From assembly GCA_045579085.1 (NCBI GenBank), contig JAZNLO010000024.1, positions 1 through 59,508 of the forward strand: a DNA stretch of 59,508 bases, given 5' to 3'. The translations under genes and the position numbers were made by a program. The first letter of the stretch is position 1; each line of letters starts with the position of its first letter. Shown one piece after another: positions 40,910 to 48,965 of this stretch. Source of the stretch: RGIG2206 sp045579085 (GTDB lineage: Bacteria > Bacillota > Clostridia > Oscillospirales > Acutalibacteraceae). The notes beneath the pieces are model-generated. The model did no database searches, was not told the DNA's origin, and was given only the letters and a program-made list of their open reading frames with translations.

Positions 40910-41647
40910 ATGTCAGTAGTATCTATGAAACAGCTTCTTGAGGCAGGCGTTCACTTCGGTCACCAGACCAGAAGATGGAATCCTAAGATGGCAGAGTATA
41001 TCTTTGCAGAGCGCAACGGTATCTATATCATCGACCTTCAGAAGACAGTAAAAAACCTTGAGGTTGCATACAACTTCGTTCGTGACCTCGCAGTTGAGGG
41101 AGAGACAATTCTCTTCGTCGGCACAAAGAAGCAGGCTCAGGATTCCGTTATGGAAGAGGCAGTTCGTTGCGAGATGCCTTATGTAAACGCCAGATGGCTC
41201 GGCGGAATGATGACCAACTTCAACACCATTCAGCTTCGTATCCGCCGTCTTAACCAGCTTCGCAAGATGGAAGAAAACGGCACTTTCGACCTTCTTCCCA
41301 AGAAGGAAGTTATCAAGCTCAAGCTTGAGATTGAGAAGCTCGAGAAGTATCTTGGCGGTATCCAGGATATGAAGAGCCTTCCCGCAGCACTTTTCATTGT
41401 TGACCCGCGCAAAGAGCGCATCGCAGTATCTGAGGCAAAGAAGCTCAACATTCCGATTGTTGCTATTGTTGATACAAACTGCGACCCCGATGAGATTGAC
41501 TATGTAATCCCGGGCAACGACGATGCAATCCGTGCTGTTAAGCTTATCGCTGCAACGATTGCTAATGCAGTGCTTGAGGGCAAGCAGGGCGAGCAGGGTT
41601 CTGCTGCAGTTGAGGTTGAGGAAACAACTGAGGAAGCTGCAGAGTAA
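40910..41647 (+). CDS. rpsB: 30S ribosomal protein S2
   Basis: Small-subunit protein needed for S1/mRNA docking. The 245 residues show MKQLLEAGVHFGHQTRRWNP at the start and the typical ARWLGGMMTNFNTI, DPRKERIAVSEAKKLNIP and GNDDAIRAVKLI. The C-terminus has an acidic Glu-rich tail. AAAGGAGG precedes the ATG. First gene of the rpsB-tsf pair. Confidence 0.98.
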   Translation: MSVVSMKQLLEAGVHFGHQTRRWNPKMAEYIFAERNGIYIIDLQKTVKNLEVAYNFVRDLAVEGETILFVGTKKQAQDSVMEEAVRCEMPYVNARWLGGMMTNFNTIQLRIRRLNQLRKMEENGTFDLLPKKEVIKLKLEIEKLEKYLGGIQDMKSLPAALFIVDPRKERIAVSEAKKLNIPIVAIVDTNCDPDEIDYVIPGNDDAIRAVKLIAATIANAVLEGKQGEQGSAAVEVEETTEEAAE

Positions 41648-41659
41648 GAAAAACGACTC

Positions 41660-41685
41660 AATGCCCGCTGAAATCTGCGGGCATT
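41660..41685 (+). terminator. Hairpin between rpsB and tsf (attenuator-like)
   Basis: AATGCCCGC (41660-41668) pairs with GCGGGCATT (41677-41685), followed by AACTTTAT, a poor U tail. It may lower tsf expression or stabilise the rpsB mRNA. Confidence 0.55.
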
Positions 41686-41711
41686 AACTTTATATATCGG
41701 AGGTAAAAGAT

Positions 41712-42626
41712 ATGAATTTCACAGCTAAAGACGTACAGGCTCTTCGTGAGAAGACCGGTTGCGGAATGATGGATTGCAAAAAGGCACTCGTGGAGTGCGA
41801 CGGTGACGTTAACAAAGCCGTAGACTTTTTGCGTGAAAAGGGCCTTGCATCACAGGCAAAGAAGGCAAGCCGTGTTGCCGCAGAGGGACAGGTTGTAGCA
41901 GTAGCTTCTGATGCTGCAGGCGTACTTCTTGAGGTAAACTCAGAAACAGACTTCGTTGCAGGCGGCGACGGATTTAAGGCTCTCTGCCTTGATATCGCAA
42001 ACGTTGCTCTTAACGAGAATCCTGCTGACGTAGACGCTCTCCTCGCTTGCGCTAAAGACGGCAAGACAGTTGAGCAGATGGTTCAGGATTACTTCCTCGT
42101 TGTTCGTGAGAACATGAAGGTTCGCCGTTTTGCAAGACTTGACGGTGTTGTATCAAGCTATGTTCATGCAGGTGGTAAAATTGCTGTTCTTGCAAAGTTT
42201 GACACAAGCGCTGATATCGCTGCTAATGACGAGTTCAAGGTTATGGCTAAGGATGTTTGCATGCAGATTGCAGCAGTAAATCCCGGCTATCTTGACGAGG
42301 CAGCTGTTCCGGCTGAGGTTCTCGAGCATGAGAAGAGCATCCTCATCGCACAGATGAAGGAGGACCCGAAGATGGCAAACAAGCCTGACGCAGTTCTTGA
42401 GAAGATTGTTGCAGGTAAGGTTGGCAAGTTCTACAAAGAAAACTGCTTGCTTGAGCAGGAGTTCGTTAAGGACAGCAGCATGAACGTTAAGCAGTATGTT
42501 GAGAGCGTAGCTAAGAAGCTTGGCTCAGACATCAAGGTTGTTGAGTATGTTCGCTATGAAAAGGGCGAGGGTATTCAGAAGAGAGAAGACGATTTCGCAG
42601 CTGAAGTTGCCAATATGGTAAAATAA
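41712..42626 (+). CDS. tsf: Elongation factor Ts
   Basis: Guanine nucleotide exchange factor for EF-Tu. The 304 residues start with the UBA-like domain and REKTGCGMMDCKKALVECDG; the core contains SETDFVAGGDGFKAL. AGGAGG-like CGGAGGTAAA precedes the ATG. Ends before a strong terminator. Confidence 0.97.
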   Translation: MNFTAKDVQALREKTGCGMMDCKKALVECDGDVNKAVDFLREKGLASQAKKASRVAAEGQVVAVASDAAGVLLEVNSETDFVAGGDGFKALCLDIANVALNENPADVDALLACAKDGKTVEQMVQDYFLVVRENMKVRRFARLDGVVSSYVHAGGKIAVLAKFDTSADIAANDEFKVMAKDVCMQIAAVNPGYLDEAAVPAEVLEHEKSILIAQMKEDPKMANKPDAVLEKIVAGKVGKFYKENCLLEQEFVKDSSMNVKQYVESVAKKLGSDIKVVEYVRYEKGEGIQKREDDFAAEVANMVK

Positions 42627-42636
42627 GAAACATTTC

Positions 42637-42670
42637 AAATCACCGAAGTGAAAGCTTCGGTGATTTTTTT
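42637..42670 (+). terminator. Terminator of rpsB-tsf
   Basis: Perfect 12-bp stem (42637-42648 with 42655-42666), TGAAAG loop, then more T. Confidence 0.92.
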
Positions 42671-42702
42671 AATTTATTTTAGTTATTTATGTCAACTTCT
42701 AC

Positions 42703-42731
42703 TTTACAAGTTAGGTGGAATATTGTAAAAT
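42703..42731 (+). promoter_or_regulatory. Promoter of pyrH-frr
   Basis: TTTACA at 42703-42708, 17-base spacer, TAAAAT at 42726-42731. Confidence 0.65.
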
Positions 42732-42758
42732 AATAATAATATTTTAGGAGGTGTTACC

Positions 42759-43463
42759 GTGTCAGCAAAGTATAAACGTATACTCCTTAAGGTAAGCGGC
42801 GAGGTTATGGCCGGTGAAAAGGGCGTTGGAATTGATTTTGACACTGTTTTAACTATTTGTGAAAGCATAAAAAAGGTTGTAGGCTTGGGCGCTGAGGTTG
42901 CTATAGTTGTTGGCGGCGGAAACTTCTGGCGAGGCCGTACAAGCGGCAAGATGGACCGCACTCGTGCAGACCATATGGGTATGCTTGCAACTGTAATAAA
43001 CGCGCTGGCATTGAGCGATGCGCTTGAGCAGCTCGGCGTAGAGGTAAGAGTGCAGACAGCGATTGCAATGCATGAGGTGGCTGAGCCCTATATCCGTAAT
43101 AAAGCGGTAAGGCATCTTGAGAAAGGCAGAGTTGTGGTGTTTGGCTGCGGAACGGGCAATCCGTTTTGTTCAACCGATTCTGCTGCAGCGCTCAGAGCAT
43201 GTGAGATAGATGCAGACGTTATATTTAAAGCAACGAATGTTGACGGTGTGTATGACAGTGACCCGAAAACTAATAAAGATGCTGTTAAGTTTGATGAAAT
43301 CAGTCTTGCAGAGGTAGTAGAGAAGCGCTTGCACGTAATGGATACAACGGCAGCGGCTATGTGCCTTGAAAATGATATACCGATTTTGGTGTTCAACCTT
43401 AATGACCCTGATAATATTGTCAGAGCCGTTGAGGGCGAGAATATCGGAACAATAGTGAAATAA
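42759..43463 (+). CDS. pyrH: UMP kinase
   Basis: Phosphorylates UMP to UDP. The 234 residues fit the amino acid kinase fold: RILLKVSGEVMAGEKG at the start, VVGGGNFWRGRT, ADHMGMLATVINALAL, GTGNPFCSTDSAAALRA, KATNVDGVYDSDPK. GTG start 42759 after TAGGAGGTG. Confidence 0.97.
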   Translation: MSAKYKRILLKVSGEVMAGEKGVGIDFDTVLTICESIKKVVGLGAEVAIVVGGGNFWRGRTSGKMDRTRADHMGMLATVINALALSDALEQLGVEVRVQTAIAMHEVAEPYIRNKAVRHLEKGRVVVFGCGTGNPFCSTDSAAALRACEIDADVIFKATNVDGVYDSDPKTNKDAVKFDEISLAEVVEKRLHVMDTTAAAMCLENDIPILVFNLNDPDNIVRAVEGENIGTIVK

Positions 43464-43484
43464 CTGATATAGGAGCGAATATAT

Positions 43485-44039
43485 ATGAAAGAGTTACTTA
43501 ATTTTGCTGAAGAAAAGATGACAAAGTCTGTAGCCAATCTTGAGAGAGAGTTTGCATCAATAAGAGCAGGCAGAGCCTCGCCCTCAATTCTTGATAAGAT
43601 TCAGGTTGATTATTATGGAGTGCTCACACCGATTAACCAGATGGCAGCAGTGTCTATTGTAGAGGCACGCTCGCTTGTTATTCAGCCTTGGGATGCTTCA
43701 ACAGTTAAGGCTATCGAAAAGGCAATACTCACCTCTGATATCGGAATCAATCCTCAGAATGACGGACGTTCGCTCAGACTTAACTTCCCGCCGCTTACAG
43801 AGGAGCGCCGTAAGGAAATCGTAAAAGACGTACGCAAGCTTGCAGAAGAAGGCAAAGTAGCAGTTCGTTCAATCCGCCGTGATGCGATAGATAAGCTTAA
43901 GGCGATGAAGAAAAACTCTGAGATTACAGAGGATGACGTTAAAAAAGGCGAGGGCGACATTCAAAAGCTTACTGATAAATATATCAAAAATATAGATGAC
44001 GCTACTGCAGCTAAGGAAAAGGAAATACTTGAGCTTTAA
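43485..44039 (+). CDS. frr: Ribosome recycling factor
   Basis: Splits post-termination ribosomes together with EF-G. At 184 residues it has family length, with the three-helix and beta-domain signature: REFASIRAGRASPSILDKI, INQMAAVSIVEARSLVIQPW, LRLNFPPLTEERRKEIVK. Twenty-one bases after pyrH. Confidence 0.97.
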   Translation: MKELLNFAEEKMTKSVANLEREFASIRAGRASPSILDKIQVDYYGVLTPINQMAAVSIVEARSLVIQPWDASTVKAIEKAILTSDIGINPQNDGRSLRLNFPPLTEERRKEIVKDVRKLAEEGKVAVRSIRRDAIDKLKAMKKNSEITEDDVKKGEGDIQKLTDKYIKNIDDATAAKEKEILEL

Positions 44040-44046
44040 TTATCAC

Positions 44047-44083
44047 GGGACTGTAACTCAGATTATGTTGCAGTCCCATTTTT
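44047..44083 (+). terminator. Hairpin with U tail between frr and uppS
   Basis: GGGACTGTAAC (44047-44057) pairs with GTTGCAGTCCC (44067-44077, one G-U), tail ATTTTTAA. A moderate terminator; uppS has no obvious promoter, so partial readthrough is likely. Confidence 0.7.
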
Positions 44084-44096
44084 AAGAGGATAAGAA

Positions 44097-44834
44097 ATGA
44101 ATCTATTCAAAAAGAGAAACATTGTGATTGATGAGGCTAAATTGCCGCAGCATATCCCAATAATCATGGATGGCAACGGCAGATGGGCAAAGAAGAGGGG
44201 ACTGCCGCGTTCAGCGGGTCACTCGGCGGGCGCATCAACCTTTAAAAGCGTTGCGAGATACTGCAATAAAATCGGCATAAAGTATCTTACTGTCTACGCA
44301 TTTTCCACAGAAAACTGGAAACGCTCCAAAGAAGAAGTGGACGGAATAATGAATCTGCTTAGAGAGTATCTTATAGACAGTAAGAACTTCAAAGATGAGA
44401 ATATGAAGCTGAATTTCATCGGCGATTTAGAGCGGCTTGACAGCGATATTATCGAGCTTATTGAGGAAACTCAGCTCGGCTCAAAGGATGCAACAGGTCT
44501 GCAGGTTAACATCGCGCTCAACTACGGCGGCAGAGATGAGCTTGTGCACGCTGTAAAGAGCATCGTAGAGAGCGTGCAGTCGGGTGAAATCAAGAGCGAT
44601 GATATTAACGAAGCTCTGGTGTCCGAGCGGCTTTACACCGCAGGTATGCCTGACCCTGACTTAGTAATAAGACCGAGCGGCGAATACAGGCTGTCCAACT
44701 ATCTCATCTGGCAGACGGCATACGCGGAGTTTGTGTTTATGGATGTGCTCTGGCCTGACTTTAGCGATAAAGACTTAGACAAGGCGATACAGGCATACTC
44801 ATGCCGTGACCGTCGGTTTGGCTCTGCGAAATAA
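44097..44834 (+). CDS. uppS: Isoprenyl transferase (undecaprenyl diphosphate synthase)
   Basis: Cis-prenyltransferase that makes the C55 lipid carrier for cell-wall and polysaccharide synthesis. The 245 residues contain HIPIIMDGNGRWAKKRG with the catalytic Asp25, the YAFSTENWKR stretch, NIALNYGGRDEL and PDLVIRPSGEYRLSNYLIWQ. Thirteen bases before cdsA. It provides the carrier used by the polysaccharide cluster starting at 53464. Confidence 0.96.
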   Translation: MNLFKKRNIVIDEAKLPQHIPIIMDGNGRWAKKRGLPRSAGHSAGASTFKSVARYCNKIGIKYLTVYAFSTENWKRSKEEVDGIMNLLREYLIDSKNFKDENMKLNFIGDLERLDSDIIELIEETQLGSKDATGLQVNIALNYGGRDELVHAVKSIVESVQSGEIKSDDINEALVSERLYTAGMPDPDLVIRPSGEYRLSNYLIWQTAYAEFVFMDVLWPDFSDKDLDKAIQAYSCRDRRFGSAK

Positions 44835-44847
44835 GGGGGATAAAACA

Positions 44848-45663
44848 ATGGCAAAAAGACTTATAACAGCTGCTGTTTCGATTGTGGCTGTGTTGCTGAT
44901 ACTGGCTTTTGTCAAAACGCCTGTTGCGAGCATAGCAGTAGCTTTGCTCAGCGTTGTTTCAGCGTATGAGCTTTTCAATATTTCATCGAATAAGTCAAAC
45001 AGGATTTTGTTTGTTGCATCATCTCTTTATATGGCGGCAGTGCCGTTTGCGGTGAGAGGATACATACCCGTTGACGTAATGCTGCTGACGGTTGTATATA
45101 TGTTTGTGTTTGCATTAAGCGTTATGTACAAGTTCAAGGAATTAAACCTTGAGCGTCAGTTCTTGTGCGTGGGTATGATTTTGTTTGTGTCATACGGATT
45201 TTCAACCATAATAAGAACGTTAGACTCAGAATCAGGACTTTATTATTTCTTCGTTGCTGCGTTTTGCGCACTTATAACAGACACAGGCGCATATTTTGCA
45301 GGCACGCTTTTCGGCAAACATAAGCTGTGCCCTGTGCTCAGCCCAAAGAAGACGGTGGAGGGCGCAGTTGGCGGACTTGTTGTCTGCGTAATCGTGGTAA
45401 CGATATTTACGGGAATCTATGCAGGCTACGCCGATGGCATCTCAAGCGTTGATTATCTGGCGCTTGTGATTGGCACGATTGTTGCATCAGTTGGCGGAAT
45501 GCTGGGTGACTTGTTTGCATCAGCAGTTAAGCGCTATTTTGGCGTCAAGGACTACGGCAACTTCTTTCCGGGTCACGGCGGAGTGCTTGACAGGGTAGAT
45601 AGCCTTATGTTCTCATTCCCGATAATTTATAACTTTATTCAGTATTTTCCCTTTGTTAAATAA
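44848..45663 (+). CDS. cdsA: Phosphatidate cytidylyltransferase
   Basis: Integral membrane enzyme making CDP-diacylglycerol. The 271 residues have about seven hydrophobic segments and the signature GVKDYGNFFPGHGGVLDRVD near the C-terminus, plus SPKKTVEGAVGG. The ATG at 44848 follows AAGGGGG; an earlier in-frame start would overlap uppS. Confidence 0.95.
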   Translation: MAKRLITAAVSIVAVLLILAFVKTPVASIAVALLSVVSAYELFNISSNKSNRILFVASSLYMAAVPFAVRGYIPVDVMLLTVVYMFVFALSVMYKFKELNLERQFLCVGMILFVSYGFSTIIRTLDSESGLYYFFVAAFCALITDTGAYFAGTLFGKHKLCPVLSPKKTVEGAVGGLVVCVIVVTIFTGIYAGYADGISSVDYLALVIGTIVASVGGMLGDLFASAVKRYFGVKDYGNFFPGHGGVLDRVDSLMFSFPIIYNFIQYFPFVK

Positions 45664-45677
45664 GAGGTGACAAACCT

Positions 45678-46820
45678 GTGAAAAGGATATCCATACTCGG
45701 CTCAACAGGCTCAATAGGCACACAAACGCTATATGTTGCAAAAAAATGCGGTTTTAAAGTGGTAGCGATTACGGCTAACAGCAGCATAGATTTGCTTGAA
45801 GAGCAGCTTCGTGAGTTCAAGCCGAAATATGTTGCAATCGTTGATGAAACAGCGGCAAAGGAATTCAAGCTCCGCACAAAAGACGTTGATTACACCCTGC
45901 TGACAGGGGTTGACGGCGTGTGCGAATGTGCTCAACTTGATGAGGTTGATACCGTATTAAACGCGGTTGTCGGCATAGCAGGCTTAAGACCAACGCTTGC
46001 GGCTATAAATGCTAAAAAGACGGTTGCCCTTGCGAATAAGGAAAGCTTGGTAACGGGCGGAGAATTGGTGACTGAGGCGGCAAGGAGAAATAACGTTAAA
46101 ATTCTGCCTGTGGATAGTGAGCATTCTGCAATATTCCAGTGCTTGAATGCGGCACCGCCCAGTAAAAAAATAAATAAACTCTTGCTCACCGCATCAGGCG
46201 GCCCATTCTTTGGCAAAACTAAAGATGAGCTTGCGGGTGTAACAGTTGAGCAAGCTCTCAAGCACCCTAACTGGAGTATGGGCGCAAAAATAACAATAGA
46301 CAGCGCCACTATGATGAATAAGGGGCTTGAGGTTATAGAGGCAGTGCACTTGTTTGATGTTTCGCCTGCTGATATTGAGGTTGTTGTTCATAGAGAGAGT
46401 CTGCTTCATTCGGCAGTTGAGTTTAGCGACGGCTCAATAATTGCGCAGATTGGCGTGCACGATATGAGAGTGCCTATTCAGTATGCACTAACGTATCCCG
46501 ATAGAGAGTCGGCGCCGTGCGAGAGGCTCAGTCTGACTCAGGCGGCTAATATGACGTTTGCCGCACCCGATTATGACACGTTTAAGTGCCTGTCAGTGTG
46601 CATTGATGCAATTAAAGCGGGTGGACTTAAGCCTGTAGCGGCAAACGGAGCAAACGAACAGGCGGTCGCGCTGTTTTTAGACCGCAAGATTGACTTTTTG
46701 CGCATAGCTCAGCTTGTCAGTGCGGCAACTGATGCACAGGAAGTTGGAATTGTAAAAGACGTTGAAGATATCTTTGCGGCTGATAAAGCGGCAAGAGAGT
46801 TCGTTTTAAGCAATATATAA
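45678..46820 (+). CDS. dxr: 1-deoxy-D-xylulose 5-phosphate reductoisomerase
   Basis: Second step of the MEP isoprenoid pathway, NADPH-dependent. The 380 residues start with ISILGSTGSIGTQTL (NADPH-binding), then VALANKESLVTGGE, LPVDSEHSAIFQCL with metal-binding Glu/Asp, and KITIDSATMMNKGLEVIEA. GTG start after AGAGGTGA. With ispG downstream it shows that isoprenoids come from the MEP route. Confidence 0.97.
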   Translation: MKRISILGSTGSIGTQTLYVAKKCGFKVVAITANSSIDLLEEQLREFKPKYVAIVDETAAKEFKLRTKDVDYTLLTGVDGVCECAQLDEVDTVLNAVVGIAGLRPTLAAINAKKTVALANKESLVTGGELVTEAARRNNVKILPVDSEHSAIFQCLNAAPPSKKINKLLLTASGGPFFGKTKDELAGVTVEQALKHPNWSMGAKITIDSATMMNKGLEVIEAVHLFDVSPADIEVVVHRESLLHSAVEFSDGSIIAQIGVHDMRVPIQYALTYPDRESAPCERLSLTQAANMTFAAPDYDTFKCLSVCIDAIKAGGLKPVAANGANEQAVALFLDRKIDFLRIAQLVSAATDAQEVGIVKDVEDIFAADKAAREFVLSNI

Positions 46821-46871
46821 AGAAGGGAACTGGTTGATATACTAACGTTTCTGTCAAATATTTGGGGCAAT

Positions 46872-47894
46872 GTGTGGCCGTATCTGGTTGCGTTGCTTGT
46901 GCTGTTTTCAGTTATAATAATTCATGAGTTCGGTCATTTTCTGCTCGCTAAATTAAACTCAATAAAAGTAAACGAATTTGCTGTTGGCTTCGGCCCTAAG
47001 CTTATTTCAAAGAAAATAGGCGAAACCGTATATTCGTGGCGATTGGTGCCCTTTGGCGGCTTTTGCGATATGGAGGGCGAGGATGAGGACAGTATCGACC
47101 CGAGAGCGTTCGGTAATCGCCCTGCGTGGAGAAGACTGCTCGTAGTGGTTGCGGGCGCACTGTTTAATCTGATATTGGGCTTTGTTATAGCGGTTGCGAT
47201 TGTTGCGCCTCAGGAAAGCTTTGCCACCACTACTGTTGCGCAGTTTGAAGAGGATGCTTCCAGTGCAAAGCACGGCTTAAAGGTTAAGGATAAGATTCTG
47301 CGTGCAAACGGCAGAAAGGTGTTCACAACCTATGACCTAAGCTATATCTTCAGCAGTGACGAGGATGGCGTAATTGATTTCGTCGTAGAACGTGACGGTG
47401 AAAAGGTAGAGCTTGATAACGTTAAGTTTGCGCTTGAGGAATACGAGGACTCAAACAGATATATAAAGCTCGACTTCTTTGTCTACGGCGAGGAACGCAC
47501 TTTTTTCTCGGTTGTAAAAAACTCGTTTAACACAGTTTTGTCTTACGGCAGAGTAGTGTATATGTCACTCTTTGATATGTTGAGCGGACGTTATGGGCTT
47601 AACGATATGAGCGGCCCTGTTGGCATAACTGTAGCAATCGGCACAGCGGCAAAGCAGTCGATGATGAGCTTGCTTAATCTTGCGTGCCTGATAACAGTAA
47701 ACTTAGGAATATTCAATCTCTTACCTCTGCCCGCGTTGGACGGCGGCAGAATAGTCTTTTTAATTGTTGAAATGCTTAGAGGAAAACCTGTTCCTGCAAA
47801 GTATGAGGGCTGGGTTCACACTGCGGGATTTATAGCGTTATTAGCGCTTATAGCAGTGATTTCCTTTAACGATATACTCAAATTTTTTACCTGA
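46872..47894 (+). CDS. rseP: RseP-type intramembrane zinc metalloprotease (start uncertain)
   Basis: Site-2 protease that cuts membrane-bound regulators. The 340 residues from GTG 46872 show HEFGH (residues 18-22) in the first membrane segment, a PDZ domain, and NLLPLPALDGGRI with the third zinc ligand in a later membrane segment. The frame is open 51 bases further upstream without any ATG, GTG or TTG, and that extension (ILTFLSNIWGNVW) looks like coding sequence. The good site AGAAGGGA is at 46821, so the true start may be a rare codon such as CTG. Lies between dxr and ispG as usual. Confidence 0.92.
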   Translation: MWPYLVALLVLFSVIIIHEFGHFLLAKLNSIKVNEFAVGFGPKLISKKIGETVYSWRLVPFGGFCDMEGEDEDSIDPRAFGNRPAWRRLLVVVAGALFNLILGFVIAVAIVAPQESFATTTVAQFEEDASSAKHGLKVKDKILRANGRKVFTTYDLSYIFSSDEDGVIDFVVERDGEKVELDNVKFALEEYEDSNRYIKLDFFVYGEERTFFSVVKNSFNTVLSYGRVVYMSLFDMLSGRYGLNDMSGPVGITVAIGTAAKQSMMSLLNLACLITVNLGIFNLLPLPALDGGRIVFLIVEMLRGKPVPAKYEGWVHTAGFIALLALIAVISFNDILKFFT

Positions 47895-47908
47895 TAGGGT
47901 GATATGCT

Positions 47909-48961
47909 TTGGCAAACAGAAGAATATCTAAACAGGTCACAGTTGGCAATATAAAAATAGGCGGTGACGCTCAGGTCAGCGTGCAGTCTATGCTCAGCGC
48001 CCCGTCGTACGACGTGGAGGCAAATATTGCTCAGGCAAAAAGCCTTGAGTCCGCAGGGTGCGATATAATCAGGGTTGCCATACCCGATATGGATGCCGTA
48101 AGGCTTGTTAATGCGCTTAAATCCAATGTGAAAACGCCGATAGTGGCTGATATACACTTCGACTATAAGCTTGCGCTTGAGTGCGCCTCAGTGGGCGTGG
48201 ATAAAATCAGAATCAATCCTGGTAATATCGGTGACGACAGCCGTGTCAAAGCGGTTGCCGATGCCTGCAAGCTACATAATATCCCGATACGCATCGGTGT
48301 AAATTCAGGCTCGCTTGAAAAGGGCATACTCGCAAAGCACGGGGGCCCTGTTGCAGAGGCTTTGGTTGAGAGTGCGCTTTATCACGCATCCTTGCTTGAA
48401 AAGTTCGATTTTGACGATATAGTAATATCCATTAAAGCGTCGGATTCAACAAGAACCTTTGATGCGTATAAGCTGATAGCAGAAAAGTGCAACTATCCCT
48501 TGCATTTAGGAGTAACAGAGGCGGGCACGCTCAGAAACGGCATAATTAAGTCTGCGTGCGCAGTTGGCGGACTTCTGCTCTCGGGAATCGGCGATACAAT
48601 ACGTGTATCCCTGACAGACGACCCGATAGAAGAGGTCAAGGCGGGTATAGATATTTTGAAGGCTGTAGGGCTTAGAAAGCAGGGGATAACCATAGTTTCG
48701 TGCCCCACTTGCGGAAGAACAAGAATTAATGCAGTTGAGATTGTAAAAGAAGTTGAGCGCCGACTTGCTGATTGCGATAAGGAGCTAAAGGTTGCGATAA
48801 TGGGCTGCGTTGTAAACGGACCCGGTGAAGCAAAAGAAGCGGATATCGGTATAGCTGGTGGAGAGCACTGCGGAGTGCTGATTAAAAAGGGCGAAATCAT
48901 CAGAAAGGTCAGCGAAGAGCGGCTTATAGATGAGCTTATTGAAGAGATAGAGAGGATGTAA
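47909..48961 (+). CDS. ispG: 4-hydroxy-3-methylbut-2-enyl diphosphate synthase
   Basis: Iron-sulfur enzyme of the MEP pathway. The 350 residues contain GDAQVSVQSML at the start, RINPGNIG, and the [4Fe-4S] cysteines in VSCPTCGRTRI plus MGCVVNGPGEAKEADIG. TTG start at 47909 after TAGGGTGAT. The form without the extra domain found in plants, as expected for bacteria. Confidence 0.96.
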   Translation: MANRRISKQVTVGNIKIGGDAQVSVQSMLSAPSYDVEANIAQAKSLESAGCDIIRVAIPDMDAVRLVNALKSNVKTPIVADIHFDYKLALECASVGVDKIRINPGNIGDDSRVKAVADACKLHNIPIRIGVNSGSLEKGILAKHGGPVAEALVESALYHASLLEKFDFDDIVISIKASDSTRTFDAYKLIAEKCNYPLHLGVTEAGTLRNGIIKSACAVGGLLLSGIGDTIRVSLTDDPIEEVKAGIDILKAVGLRKQGITIVSCPTCGRTRINAVEIVKEVERRLADCDKELKVAIMGCVVNGPGEAKEADIGIAGGEHCGVLIKKGEIIRKVSEERLIDELIEEIERM

Positions 48962-48965
48962 CAGC

